Shown piece after piece: positions 8,109 through 18,605 of a stretch of DNA of 64,000 nucleotides (its first letter is position 1; each line of letters begins with the position of its first letter). The notes under the pieces are model-generated. The model saw nothing but the letters and a program-made list of their open reading frames with translations. It was not told the origin of the DNA and made no database searches. This DNA comes from Hyphomicrobium facile. GTDB lineage: Bacteria; Pseudomonadota; Alphaproteobacteria; Rhizobiales; Hyphomicrobiaceae. The position numbers and the translations under genes were made by a program. The stretch is from the NCBI RefSeq assembly GCF_900116175.1, contig NZ_FPCH01000001.1, forward strand, positions 870,501 through 934,500. Direction: 5' to 3'.

Positions 8109-9113
8109 ATGGCCAAGCTTGCGGGGATCCTTCGGAGTGGCTTGCGATTGCAAATCGTAGCGCTGGCGTTCGCCCTAACGGTTGTTCCAGCGCTGGCGCA
8201 AACGAGCGACGCGCGCCCGCCGAAAAGCGGTGCGGCGGCAACTGCTGCTGCTTCTTCCGGCGATGCCGGGCTCAAGGCCCGGGTTCAAGCTCTCGAAGAG
8301 CAACTCGTTGATATGCAGGTCGTCGTCGGAACTTTGGAATCGCTTGCCAAAGGCGGCGGCTCGACCGCTGCGCCATTCCCTTCGTCCGGCGGGGCCGTTT
8401 CCGCGGACCCGGCGCGGATCGAAGGACTAGAGACGCAGGTTCGTGCGCTCTCGGCGCAAGTGCAGCAGCTCTCGGATCAGGTTCGCAGCATGGGCGGCGT
8501 ACCGCGCCGTTCGGAAATTCAAGGCGGCACTGAGACCGGCGCGACCGATCATGCGGACGCGACCGTCGATGGCTTCGGATCGACAACGGTTTCATCCGGC
8601 AACGATGCCATCGGCGGACTACTCGACAGCCATGGACAAGCGGCCGAGCCCGACCACGGCGGTGGCGTTGGTGGATTGCCGGCGCCAGTCGCGACGGCCG
8701 CCTTGCCTGCCGCTAGCGAGACGAGCGGCGATCCGAAGCAGCTTTACGAGACGGCGTATGGCTATTTGCTTCAGCGCGATTATGGCTCCGCGGAAACGGC
8801 ATTCGGCGATTTTTTGAAGAAGTTTCCGAACGACTCGCTTTCGGGAAACGCGCAATACTGGCTCGGCGAAACTTATTTCGTCCGCGGCCAATACAAGGCG
8901 GCGGCGGGCTCCTTCCTGAAGGGCTATCAGACGTATTCGCAAAGCGGGAAGGCGCCTGACAGTCTCTTGAAGCTCGCAATGTCGCTCGACCGGCTTGGAC
9001 AAAAAGATGCGGCGTGCTCGTCTTTTTCCGAGCTCGCATCAAAATTTCCGACAGCGCCGCAAAACGTGAAGTCGCGCGCGCAGAGTGAGCGGCAGCGGAT
9101 CGGCTGCCAATAA
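8109..9113 (+). CDS. cpoB: Cell division coordinator CpoB (YbgF)
   Basis: A 334-residue periplasmic protein. Signal peptide about 1-30 (VVPALAQ). Two short coiled-coil segments follow: LKARVQALEEQLVDMQVVV and IEGLETQVRALSAQVQQLS. A Gly/Ser-rich linker leads to C-terminal TPR repeats (about 215-334: LYETAYGYLLQRDYGSAETAF, GNAQYWLGETYFVRGQYKAA, DSLLKLAMSLDRLGQKDAA). This is the YbgF/CpoB architecture; in E. coli CpoB binds TolA and coordinates outer-membrane constriction with PBP1B activity. Its position after pal matches the standard cluster. Confidence 0.94.
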   Translation: MAKLAGILRSGLRLQIVALAFALTVVPALAQTSDARPPKSGAAATAAASSGDAGLKARVQALEEQLVDMQVVVGTLESLAKGGGSTAAPFPSSGGAVSADPARIEGLETQVRALSAQVQQLSDQVRSMGGVPRRSEIQGGTETGATDHADATVDGFGSTTVSSGNDAIGGLLDSHGQAAEPDHGGGVGGLPAPVATAALPAASETSGDPKQLYETAYGYLLQRDYGSAETAFGDFLKKFPNDSLSGNAQYWLGETYFVRGQYKAAAGSFLKGYQTYSQSGKAPDSLLKLAMSLDRLGQKDAACSSFSELASKFPTAPQNVKSRAQSERQRIGCQ

Positions 9114-9153
9114 AGGAGCGGCGGGCGCGAATTCTCCGCCGAGCTGAATATCC

Positions 9154-10500
9154 GTGACACGAGGCTCGCAGTTGCCGGTCACCGATGCTGAAGCGGACGC
9201 CGCGTTCGAGCGGCTGGCGCGCTTCGGCCACATCGTGCTTGCCGTGTCCGGCGGTCCGGACAGCATGGCGCTAATGGTTCTCGCGGCGGAATGGCGGGCA
9301 CGCTCGAAATCGCCGGCGCCGTCCATCTCCGTTGCGACCGTCGATCATGGTCTTCGGTCCGAGGCGCGTTTCGAGGCCGAACAGGTCGGCGCGGCTGCCC
9401 GACGCCTGGATTTGCCGCATACCGTTTTGACCTGGGAAGACGTGAAGCCGCAAACGGGCGTGCCGATGGCCGCGCGGGAAGCGCGCTATCGTCTTCTGGA
9501 TGAACACGCGCGCGGATTCGCTGCTGGCAGCGTTGCGGTTGCGACGGCTCATCATCTCGATGATCAGGCCGAAACGTTTGCCATGCGGCTGCAGCGCGGC
9601 GCGGGAATCGATGGCCTTTCAGGCATGCGGACCGAAAGGCTTATCGCCGAGACGTCTCCGGTTATTCTGGCGCGGCCTCTGCTCGGATTTGGAAAAGCGC
9701 GTCTCGTCGCGACCGTCGCCGCGCGCGGCATTGCCTATGTCGAAGACCCGACGAACGCCGATGACCGCTTCGAGCGCACGCGCGTACGTTCGGCGTTGTC
9801 CAATTTCCACGATGCAGGACTGTCGCCGCAAGCGCTTGCCACATCGGCGCGCCGCCTTGGCGACGCTCGCGATGCACTCGTCTATGCCGAGGAGCGTTTT
9901 ATTGCGTCGCTTGCGCTTTCGTTCGGCAATGAGATCTTCGCGACGCTCGACCGGCGAGCCTTCGACGATGGTCCGGCCTACCTCCGGCAGAAGGTGCTGG
10001 CGGGCCTCATCGCTCGCTATGGAGGCGATAGTCCCGAGCCGAGGCTATCTGAAATCGAGGCCCTGGCGGCGCACCTGCAACGGGACGGGAAGGCTGCTGC
10101 AACACTAGGTGGCGCGATGATCTCGGGGGGGCCGCGGTTCATTCGCATCTGGCGGGAGGCTGGCCGCCTCGATCAGACTGCGATCGAACTTCGGCCGGGC
10201 GCCGTCCGAGTTTGGGACAGTCGATTTGTGCTGCGCTGGTCTGCGGAAACTGGGGACCGAGGGTCGCAGGGCTCTGTCATTACCGTCAAACCATTGGGGC
10301 TGGCCGCGTACCGGGCAATCCTGCCGCGGCTTCGCGGCCGCCAGCTGCCGCCCGCGCGCGCGTCGGCGGCGCTCCCGTCATTTTGGGCGGGAGAACAATT
10401 CGTTGCAGCGCCCTCACTGGCGCCTTTTGCCCTGGTGGGAGCCGAGCCGCTCGACCCCGCCGAATTTAATCTTACCCCCTTGGCAGCGGGTACATTTTAA
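9154..10500 (+). CDS. tilS: tRNA(Ile)-lysidine synthetase TilS
   Basis: A 448-residue cytoplasmic N-type ATP pyrophosphatase. SGGPDS (residues 32-37) is the PP-loop; VDHGLR and ATAHHLDDQAET are the other family motifs. TilS adds lysine to C34 of tRNA-Ile(CAU) so that it decodes AUA. The start is GTG 9154, 40 bp after cpoB. Downstream of the catalytic domain the sequence is less conserved, as is usual. Placement before ftsH is conserved in alphaproteobacteria. Confidence 0.95.
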   Translation: MTRGSQLPVTDAEADAAFERLARFGHIVLAVSGGPDSMALMVLAAEWRARSKSPAPSISVATVDHGLRSEARFEAEQVGAAARRLDLPHTVLTWEDVKPQTGVPMAAREARYRLLDEHARGFAAGSVAVATAHHLDDQAETFAMRLQRGAGIDGLSGMRTERLIAETSPVILARPLLGFGKARLVATVAARGIAYVEDPTNADDRFERTRVRSALSNFHDAGLSPQALATSARRLGDARDALVYAEERFIASLALSFGNEIFATLDRRAFDDGPAYLRQKVLAGLIARYGGDSPEPRLSEIEALAAHLQRDGKAAATLGGAMISGGPRFIRIWREAGRLDQTAIELRPGAVRVWDSRFVLRWSAETGDRGSQGSVITVKPLGLAAYRAILPRLRGRQLPPARASAALPSFWAGEQFVAAPSLAPFALVGAEPLDPAEFNLTPLAAGTF

Positions 10501-10539
10501 GGATTTGGACGTATTGTAGCGCGTGGGAACCTGAGTAAA

Positions 10540-10554
10540 CGCACAACTTGTGCG
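10540..10554. promoter_or_regulatory. Perfect inverted repeat upstream of ftsH
   Basis: CGCACAA and TTGTGCG flank a single central C (10540-10554), about 100 bp before the ftsH start, in the only gap between tilS and ftsH. It could be a repressor site or a short hairpin. No T-run follows and no matching regulator is encoded nearby. Confidence 0.3.
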
Positions 10555-10651
10555 GAGATGGGCCGCCACCTATGTTAAGCTCTCACTTTGGGGGCAGCAG
10601 TGCCACCGAGCACGCGCCATTTTGGTGCCGACGGCGCCATCAAGGAAACCA

Positions 10652-12604
10652 ATGAACCCGAATTATCAGAAACTTGCGATCTGGGCGGCGTTGTTCGTCC
10701 TATTGCTGGCACTCTACAATCTGGTCAGCAACCCGAGCACGGCCCGCCGGTCGAACGAAATTCAGTATTCGGAATTTCTAGACGCCGTCGATAAGGGTAA
10801 CGTGTCGGAAGCCGTGATCGCGGGCAACCGCATCACCGGAACGAAAAAAGACGCAAGCTCGAGCGATGCGGCGTTCTCGACTTACGCTCCGGAAGACCCG
10901 AACCTCGTGACCCGCCTGCGCGAGAAGGGTGTGAAGTTCAAAGCGCGGCCTGCCGAGGATGAAGTGCAGTCGATAACAAGCATTCTTCTGAGCTGGTTTC
11001 CGATGCTGCTGCTCATCGGCGTGTGGATCTTCTTCATGCGCCAGATGCAGTCGGGCTCCGGCCGAGCAATGGGCTTCGGCAAGTCTCGCGCGAAGCTCCT
11101 GACGGAGCGGCACGGCCGCGTCACCTTCGAGGACGTTGCTGGCGTCGACGAAGCGAAAGCCGATCTCGAGGAGATCGTCGAGTTCCTTCGCGACCCGCAG
11201 AAATTCCAGCGGCTTGGCGGCCGCATTCCCCGCGGCTGCTTGCTGGTCGGTCCTCCCGGCACCGGTAAGACGTTGATCGCGCGCGCCGTTGCCGGCGAAG
11301 CCAATGTGCCGTTCTTCACGATCTCGGGCTCCGACTTCGTCGAAATGTTCGTCGGCGTCGGTGCGAGCCGCGTGCGCGATATGTTCGAGCAGGCGAAAAA
11401 GAACGCGCCTTGCATCATCTTCATCGACGAAATCGATGCCGTCGGCCGTCATCGCGGCGCCGGTCTCGGTGGCGGCAACGACGAGCGCGAACAGACGCTC
11501 AACCAGTTGCTCGTCGAGATGGATGGTTTCGAAGCCAACGAAGGCATCATCATCATCGCGGCGACGAACCGTCCCGACGTGCTTGATCCGGCGTTGCTCA
11601 GGCCTGGCCGTTTCGACCGCCAGATCGTCGTTCCCAATCCGGATGTGGTCGGGCGCGAGAGAATTCTGCGCGTTCACATGAAGAAGGTGCCGCTTGCTCC
11701 CGACGTCGATCCGAAGGTCATTGCTCGCGGAACCCCCGGGTTCTCGGGCGCCGATCTCGCGAACCTCGTCAACGAAGCGGCGCTGCTTGCCGCGCGGCGC
11801 AACAAGCGGCTCGTGACGCAGGCGGAGTTCGAGGATTCCAAAGACAAGGTCATGATGGGCGCCGAGCGCAAGACGATGGCCATGACCGAGGAAGAGAAAC
11901 TCGCGACTGCCTATCACGAGGCGGGCCACGCCATCGTCAATCTCGTCGTGCCGGGCAACGATCCCCTGCACAAGGTGACGATCATTCCGCGTGGCCGGGC
12001 GCTGGGCGTAACGATGAGTTTGCCGGAGCGGGATCGCCTCAGCTATTCGAAGCAGTGGTGCGAAGGCAAGATCGCGATGGCTTTCGGCGGCCGTGTCGCC
12101 GAGCAGATCATCTATGGCCGCGAGCATTTGAATACGGGTGCTTCGAGCGACATCAGCCAGGCGACGAACATCGCCAAGAAGATGGTGACGGAGTGGGGCA
12201 TGAGCGACAAGCTCGGGCCGCTGCTCTATTCGGAAAACCAGCAGGAAGTGTTCCTCGGTCATTCGATCACGCAGCAGAAGAACATGAGCGAAGAGACAGC
12301 CCGGCTCATCGACGAGGAAACCCGTCGTATTGTGACGACGGGCGAGAAGATCGCTTGGGAAGTGCTGACGCAGCACAAGGCCGAACTCGAGGCGATGGCT
12401 CAGGCGCTGATGGAATACGAGACGATCAACGGCGACGAGTGCCAGGGGATCATGCGTGGCGAAAAGATCGTGCGTCCGTCGGACGATGACGGCAGCAAGG
12501 GTCCGGCCGGTTCGGCTGTTCCGTCTGCAGGCCGGCAGCCGCCGCGACCACGGGGCGAGCCCAAGGGCGGGATCGATATCGAGCCCGAACCGCAGCCGCA
12601 GTAA
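10652..12604 (+). CDS. ftsH: ATP-dependent zinc metalloprotease FtsH
   Basis: A 650-residue inner-membrane AAA+ protease. Two membrane segments (about 7-24 and 107-127) flank the periplasmic domain. Walker A GPPGTGKT is at about 200-207, Walker [12 protein letters not shown] follows, and the second region of homology includes [18 protein letters not shown]. The zinc site HEAGH is at about 422-426, with the third-ligand region [14 protein letters not shown] downstream. It degrades misassembled membrane proteins and short-lived regulators. ATG 10652 follows AAGGAAA (10642-10648). A Pro/Gly-rich tail ends at the stop, followed by a strong terminator. Confidence 0.98.
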   Translation: MNPNYQKLAIWAALFVLLLALYNLVSNPSTARRSNEIQYSEFLDAVDKGNVSEAVIAGNRITGTKKDASSSDAAFSTYAPEDPNLVTRLREKGVKFKARPAEDEVQSITSILLSWFPMLLLIGVWIFFMRQMQSGSGRAMGFGKSRAKLLTERHGRVTFEDVAGVDEAKADLEEIVEFLRDPQKFQRLGGRIPRGCLLVGPPGTGKTLIARAVAGEANVPFFTISGSDFVEMFVGVGASRVRDMFEQAKKNAPCIIFIDEIDAVGRHRGAGLGGGNDEREQTLNQLLVEMDGFEANEGIIIIAATNRPDVLDPALLRPGRFDRQIVVPNPDVVGRERILRVHMKKVPLAPDVDPKVIARGTPGFSGADLANLVNEAALLAARRNKRLVTQAEFEDSKDKVMMGAERKTMAMTEEEKLATAYHEAGHAIVNLVVPGNDPLHKVTIIPRGRALGVTMSLPERDRLSYSKQWCEGKIAMAFGGRVAEQIIYGREHLNTGASSDISQATNIAKKMVTEWGMSDKLGPLLYSENQQEVFLGHSITQQKNMSEETARLIDEETRRIVTTGEKIAWEVLTQHKAELEAMAQALMEYETINGDECQGIMRGEKIVRPSDDDGSKGPAGSAVPSAGRQPPRPRGEPKGGIDIEPEPQPQ

Positions 12605-12633
12605 TCGTTGGACGATGGTCCTCAAATTTCCCG

Positions 12634-12664
12634 GCGGCCGCGATAGTATCGCGGCCGCTTTTTC
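12634..12664 (+). terminator. Rho-independent terminator of the tol-pal-ftsH block
   Basis: GCGGCCGCGA (12634-12643) pairs perfectly with TCGCGGCCGC (12649-12658) across a 5-nt loop, followed by TTTTT. It separates ftsH from folP. Confidence 0.95.
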
Positions 12665-12684
12665 GTGAGTGGAATTCAATCGAA

Positions 12685-13788
12685 ATGAAACGATCAGTCT
12701 ACCTGCAGCCTAGTGCGATTTTCTGGGATCGGAGTTCGCGGCGCGCGATCGATGAGGCCGAGGTTCCGGAATGGAAGGGCTTGCCGCTCGCGGGGACCCG
12801 GCTTTCGTTCGCGGCGCTCGACGTCCTGACGCGTGCTTCGCCTGAAACGAAACGGCGGAAGGTCATTCTCGGAGACGCGTTCAGCGGCGATTGGGGACGC
12901 GAGGCGCTATCGGCAGCCGACATCCTTCAAGAGCTATCGGAACCTCGTGCGCGGGTCGCCGGGCTATCGCTCGAGCGCCCTCGCATCATGGGCATCGTCA
13001 ATGTTACGCCGGATAGCTTCTCGGACGGCGGCCAGTTCGCGACGACCGAGGCCGCGATCGCGCAGGGCCTAAGACTCGTCGAGGAGGGGGCAGACATTCT
13101 CGACATCGGCGGCGAGAGCACGCGGCCGAATGCCGATACGGTCGCGCTCGATGAAGAATTGCGCCGGGTCATTCCCGTTGTCGAAGGGCTGCGCGCCAAG
13201 ACCGATGCAGTGATCTCGGTCGATACGCGGAAGGCCGAGGTCATGCGGCGCGCGGCTGCAGCCGGCGCCGATATTCTCAATGACGTCTCGGCGTTCACGC
13301 ACGATCCAGAAGCCTTGGAGGTTGCGGCCGAAACCGGACTGCCGATCGTTCTCATGCATGCGCAGGGCGATCCGAAAACGATGAACGAAAATCCGCAGTA
13401 CGATGACGTCGTGCTCGATGTGTTCGATTATCTCGAAGGCCGCATTCAGGCCTGCGTCGCTGCCGGTATCCCCAAGGCGAAGATCGTCGCCGATCCGGGC
13501 ATAGGCTTCGGCAAGCACCTTCATCACAACGTCGCCGTGATGGCGGGGTTGTCGCTCTATCACGGCCTCGGCGTTCCGCTGCTTCTCGGCGTCAGCCGGA
13601 AGAAGATGATCGGTCAGCTCTGCAATGTGGAAGATGCGAAGGATCGGGTGCCGGGGTCGCTGGCTTGCGCCATCGCGGGCATTGCCGCCGGCGTGCAGTT
13701 CGTGCGCGTTCACGACGTCAAGGAAACGAAGCAGGCCATAGAAGTTTGGCGCGCTTGCGCGGCGGGTACGGAGAAGGGGCTCGACTGA
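12685..13788 (+). CDS. folP: Dihydropteroate synthase FolP with N-terminal extension
   Basis: A 367-residue protein. The catalytic TIM barrel begins near residue 100: MGIVNVTPDSFSDGG (102 onward), then DIGGESTRP, ISVDTRK, ILNDVSAF, VLMHAQG, DPGIGFGK and LGVSRKKMIG. It condenses 6-hydroxymethyl-dihydropterin diphosphate with p-aminobenzoate in folate synthesis. The first 95 or so residues are extra relative to the E. coli enzyme and include no motif I know; such extensions occur in other alphaproteobacterial DHPS sequences. ATG 12685 is the only good start. It does not overlap a folK or folB gene here. Confidence 0.94.
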   Translation: MKRSVYLQPSAIFWDRSSRRAIDEAEVPEWKGLPLAGTRLSFAALDVLTRASPETKRRKVILGDAFSGDWGREALSAADILQELSEPRARVAGLSLERPRIMGIVNVTPDSFSDGGQFATTEAAIAQGLRLVEEGADILDIGGESTRPNADTVALDEELRRVIPVVEGLRAKTDAVISVDTRKAEVMRRAAAAGADILNDVSAFTHDPEALEVAAETGLPIVLMHAQGDPKTMNENPQYDDVVLDVFDYLEGRIQACVAAGIPKAKIVADPGIGFGKHLHHNVAVMAGLSLYHGLGVPLLLGVSRKKMIGQLCNVEDAKDRVPGSLACAIAGIAAGVQFVRVHDVKETKQAIEVWRACAAGTEKGLD

Positions 13789-13827
13789 TCGGCCCTGAAC
13801 TGAGGCAGCCGAATGCGGCGCCTCTCG

Positions 13828-15162
13828 CTATCGGACTGTCAGCTTCATCATTCGAAGGACGAGGTAGAAGCCGAGGATTGCCGCGAGTAGCGCGCCCGCG
13901 ACGGCCGGGGCGCGCCAATCGGTGCTCGCCATGCGGGTGACGAGAAGCCCCGCACAGACGACGATGCCGGCGATCGGCAGGATCAAGGGAATTTCGAATT
14001 GCCCCGGCGCTTCGCCTTGCCGGCGCTTCAACACGATGAGCGACGCGTTTACGGAGATGAACACGACGAGCAGCAGCAGGACGGTCGCGGCGGCGAGATC
14101 GGCGATGTCTCCCACCATGATCAGGAGCAGCAGCAATGCGAAGAGAAGCCAGATTGCGATGTGGGGCGTTCTTCGCGTCTGGTGCACGCGTCCCATGAAG
14201 CCCGGCAGAAGCCCCTGTCCGGACATGCCGTAGATCAATCGGGATGCGGTCACGTAGTTGACGAGTGCCGTGTTCGCCACTGAGAAGAGCGCGATGAAGC
14301 TCATCAGCCCGGCCGGCATATCGGGGAGGGTGCGCTGCATGACGGCCGTCAGTGGGCTGGGGGCTGCGGCGAGTTCCTGCCACGGCAAGACCGACACGGC
14401 CGTAACCGAGACAGCCACATAGAGAACCGCCGCGGCGAGCGTCGCGATGACGAGGCCTCGCGGGATCGTGCGCGCGGGATCTCTGCATTCCTCGGCGACG
14501 TTGACGGCATCTTCAAAGCCGATGAAGGCAAAGAACGTGAGCACGGATGCCTGAAGCACAATGAGAGGCAGTCCGAAGTCCGCGCGGTCCGGCGGCGTTT
14601 CGAAGTAGCTGACCGTGCCCCAATAGGACATGCCCGACGCGATCACGAGGAGGAGCCCCGATACCTCCATCAGCGTGCAGACGACGTTGACCCACATGCT
14701 TTCGCGGATGCCGCGGAAGACGATGCCGCTGAGGATCAGGAGAAAGCCCGCCGCGATGGCGGCCGGCGGCAAGGCTTCGATGCCCGCCATGTCGGCGAGG
14801 ATCGCCGCGAAGATCTTCGACTGGGTCGCGATCGACGTCAGTCCGGATGCGACAAGCGCGAGGCCGATGGTGAAGCTGAGGCTTGGACGGCGGAATGCGC
14901 GGTCGGTGACGTATGCGGCTCCGCCTGCGCGCGGGTAGCGCGAGCCAAGCGAGGCATAGGAGAGCGATGTCAGCAGTGCCGCGACGAGGGCGACGAGAAA
15001 GGACAGCCAGACGGCAGACCCAGCTTCGCCGGCCGCTTTGCCGATGAGGCCGTAGATGCCGGACCCGATCATGCTGCCGAGCGCATAGAGCGCCAGCTGT
15101 GTGGTTCCAATGGAGCGGCGGAGGCTCGGCTGCTTTGCGTCAGTCGGCGCTTCGGCCACCAC
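13828..15162 (-). CDS. APC-family amino acid permease
   Basis: A 444-residue integral membrane protein with about 12 hydrophobic helices. TM1 contains LYALGSMIGSGIYGLIG, the APC-superfamily unwound GSGI substrate-binding segment. FFAFIGFEDAVNVAEECRDPARTIPRG is typical of the amino acid permease/CAT group (the FAFIGFE part spans TM6). It is probably a proton-coupled uptake system for an amino acid or polyamine; substrate not identifiable. The start is GTG 15162 with AAGGA 7 nt upstream. It is convergent with folP and is followed upstream by the ParA pair on the same strand, which may be an independent unit. Confidence 0.9.
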   Translation of the reverse strand: MVAEAPTDAKQPSLRRSIGTTQLALYALGSMIGSGIYGLIGKAAGEAGSAVWLSFLVALVAALLTSLSYASLGSRYPRAGGAAYVTDRAFRRPSLSFTIGLALVASGLTSIATQSKIFAAILADMAGIEALPPAAIAAGFLLILSGIVFRGIRESMWVNVVCTLMEVSGLLLVIASGMSYWGTVSYFETPPDRADFGLPLIVLQASVLTFFAFIGFEDAVNVAEECRDPARTIPRGLVIATLAAAVLYVAVSVTAVSVLPWQELAAAPSPLTAVMQRTLPDMPAGLMSFIALFSVANTALVNYVTASRLIYGMSGQGLLPGFMGRVHQTRRTPHIAIWLLFALLLLLIMVGDIADLAAATVLLLLVVFISVNASLIVLKRRQGEAPGQFEIPLILPIAGIVVCAGLLVTRMASTDWRAPAVAGALLAAILGFYLVLRMMKLTVR

Positions 15163-15192
15163 GTCGCGTCCTTTTTATTCTTGAGGGATTTA

Positions 15193-15717
15193 TCAGCTTG
15201 CCGCGGCTTTGCGGTCGGCAAGGCGACGCTCGACGCCTGCGATGATGGCCTTGCGGATGTCGTCGGTCCGCTTCACGGACGGCTCGACGGGAACGTGCTG
15301 CGCTTCGGCGAAGGCGCGGAGATTTTCCGCCGATTTGATTTCCTGAAGGCGCGTCATCAGTCCTTCGCGGCCATGCTTGGAGAGCGTGACAAGCGCGGAG
15401 AAGCGGTAGGGATTGAAGTTCTCGGCGCGGTCGTGGCGGTCCTGCGTTTCGGCCGGGGCTGTGGCTTTCCTGGTCTTCCGGGCCTCGACGGCGGGTTCTT
15501 CGAGAGTTTCTGATGGACGTTCAGAGGGAAGCTCTGACGAGAGTTCCGGCGGAAGTTCGGGGGGCATCTCCCGAACCAGCATGCGATTTACCGCTTTCGT
15601 CAGCGCAAGCGCGAGCCGCTCGGCCGCTTCACCCTCGAGCGCCGTTTCACGCCGGATGTGGGCGCGAAAGAACGTCGCCATTTCGTCGCCGGGCCAGAGC
15701 TGTTTGCCTTTGCTCAT
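15193..15717 (-). CDS. Hypothetical acidic partner of the adjacent ParA ATPase
   Basis: A 174-residue protein with no family I recognise. It has three parts: an N-terminal helical region (1-50), a disordered Pro/Glu/Ser stretch of PPEL/SSEL/PSER-type near-repeats (about 52-75), and a C-terminal helical domain (about 100-174) with TRLQEIKSAENLRAFAEAQ and IRKAIIAGVERRLADRKAA. It lies 26 bp downstream of a ParA-type ATPase on the same strand. By analogy with ParB, McdB and other ParA partners it may link the ATPase to a cargo or stimulate ATP hydrolysis; this is inference from position and architecture only. Confidence 0.75.
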   Translation of the reverse strand: MSKGKQLWPGDEMATFFRAHIRRETALEGEAAERLALALTKAVNRMLVREMPPELPPELSSELPSERPSETLEEPAVEARKTRKATAPAETQDRHDRAENFNPYRFSALVTLSKHGREGLMTRLQEIKSAENLRAFAEAQHVPVEPSVKRTDDIRKAIIAGVERRLADRKAAAS

Positions 15718-15743
15718 GTTCGACGTTTTCTCGCCTTCAGCAG

Positions 15744-16652
15744 TTAAGAGACAGAGACCGTGGCTTTCTTCTTCGCCGCTACGGTTTCGACCAAGCGGGC
15801 GATTTCCTGATGAAGCTCTTTGACGTCGCCTGCGGCATCGGAATACTTCACGTCGATCGTTCGCAACTGACCGATGTAGTCGAAGGCATTGGCGATGCCA
15901 TTCCTTTGCGGCAGGAATGTCTCGAGCACCGGATGCACGAGGCTTATTTCCTCGATCATCATATAGTCCCGGTCGTCGTTGCGCACGTAGTTTGCGAGGC
16001 AGACGTAACGCCTGTCCTCAGCCGGCATTGCGGCCAGGTCGTCGAGATTGCGCATGTCCTCGATCAGCATGGCGACGCGATCGACGGCGAGCTGCGAGAC
16101 GTAATCGGGCCGGAACGGCACGATGACTTTGTCGGCCGTTTTGAGGGCCGCGAGCGCTGCAAACGAGAGGCCCGGCGCGCAGTCGAGAATGACGACGTCA
16201 TAGTCGCCTTCGAAGCGGCGGATAAGGCTTTCCATGCGGCCGCGGACGCGGTTGGCGACGACTTCCGGCACGTTACTCTGGCTTGCCTGCTTCAGGTAGA
16301 GCTCGCCCTGGATGTCCTCCAGGAGGAGCGAACCGGGGACGAGCGAAATCGGGGCCGGTTTGCCGTTCGCCAGGGAAACATCGCCGACGTTCTTGGCGAC
16401 GTAATCGCGAGCGTTGGCGGGAATGCCGTCGAAGAGGTCGTAGAAGTAGTCGGCGATGGTCTTGCCGGCCTTGCGGGCTTCGTTCCAGCCCTGGCCGCCC
16501 ATCAGGATCAGTGATGCGTTGCACTGAGAGTCGAGGTCGATCAGCAGGACGCGCTTGCCACCGTAGACGGCGAGCCCGTGCGCCAGCATCACCGAGCAAG
16601 TGGATTTGCCGACGCCGCCCTTGCGGTTAGCGACCGCTAGAAAGACTGCCAT
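15744..16652 (-). CDS. ParA/MinD-family ATPase, chromosomal orphan
   Basis: A 302-residue protein. The deviant Walker A KGGVGKST (residues 11-18) has the signature Lys, followed by VLLIDLDSQCNASL and VVILDCAPGLSFAALAAL, all ParA hallmarks. ParA-type ATPases position plasmids, chromosomes, chemoreceptor arrays or microcompartments by cycling on DNA. There is no ParB, gidB or mnmG nearby, so this is not the chromosome-segregation par locus. The small neighbour 15193-15717 is the likely partner. The Shine-Dalgarno sequence GAGAGGT is well placed before the start. Confidence 0.9.
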   Translation of the reverse strand: MAVFLAVANRKGGVGKSTCSVMLAHGLAVYGGKRVLLIDLDSQCNASLILMGGQGWNEARKAGKTIADYFYDLFDGIPANARDYVAKNVGDVSLANGKPAPISLVPGSLLLEDIQGELYLKQASQSNVPEVVANRVRGRMESLIRRFEGDYDVVILDCAPGLSFAALAALKTADKVIVPFRPDYVSQLAVDRVAMLIEDMRNLDDLAAMPAEDRRYVCLANYVRNDDRDYMMIEEISLVHPVLETFLPQRNGIANAFDYIGQLRTIDVKYSDAAGDVKELHQEIARLVETVAAKKKATVSVS

Positions 16653-17003
16653 TATCGATACCTCTCAGATTGCGCTCGCTAAAATGACATTGCCCCTGAA
16701 GCGCGCGCCACATCAATAGCCGACCTATGGGCCGATTCCATGACCCGGTCCAACACGGGTCTCAAAAGCACACAATGTGGAACGATGGGATGCGCCTGTG
16801 CAACCCTCAGTGGAATCCAGTGTAAAATTTGCGGCAATTCAACCAACGGAATGGAATGGTAGTGTTTGCTCGGGCATCTATGCTCTCTAAGGGGACGGCG
16901 AAGCACGCCGCAGGCGATCGCCTAGTGCTTGCCGATATTTTTTCGGATCGTCGACTTGGGCCAGTTGCGCGCAATCGCCGGTCCGGCACGACGGGAGGTT
17001 AGC
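16653..17003. other. Divergent intergenic region between parA-like gene and glmM
   Basis: About 350 bp with no convincing gene; it should hold the promoters for both divergent genes. GACCCG (16742-16747) and CGGGTC (16756-16761) form a small inverted repeat on the parA side. The glmM frame is open back to 16929, but a GGGAGG binding site at 16993-16998 fixes the start at 17004. Confidence 0.45.
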
Positions 17004-18353
<1,350 letters not shown>

Positions 18354-18605
18354 GCTCGGTTTTTCTTTCAAATAGCGGCGGTCAATTCGCGGCGGCAGGA
18401 CCGCTTCGGCGTGTGGCGCCGGGCTGCGCAGGATCATCCGCGCGCGCATCATGTTAACTTCTCGTTAGGACTTTTGCTTGTGCTCCGGCGTGTCAGATTT
18501 CGACGCCGGTTAAGCTCCCCTTAAACCTTATTGGTAATATTCGGCATGGGTTTTAGTACCGGCCCGCCGCTTCGCGCGCCGAGCCGACACCAGAAGGGAA
18601 GACAC

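Noticed and set aside
10778-12679. 633-residue minus-strand ORF over ftsH
   Set aside because: Shadow of ftsH; Arg/His/Asp-rich composition typical of the opposite strand of a high-GC gene.
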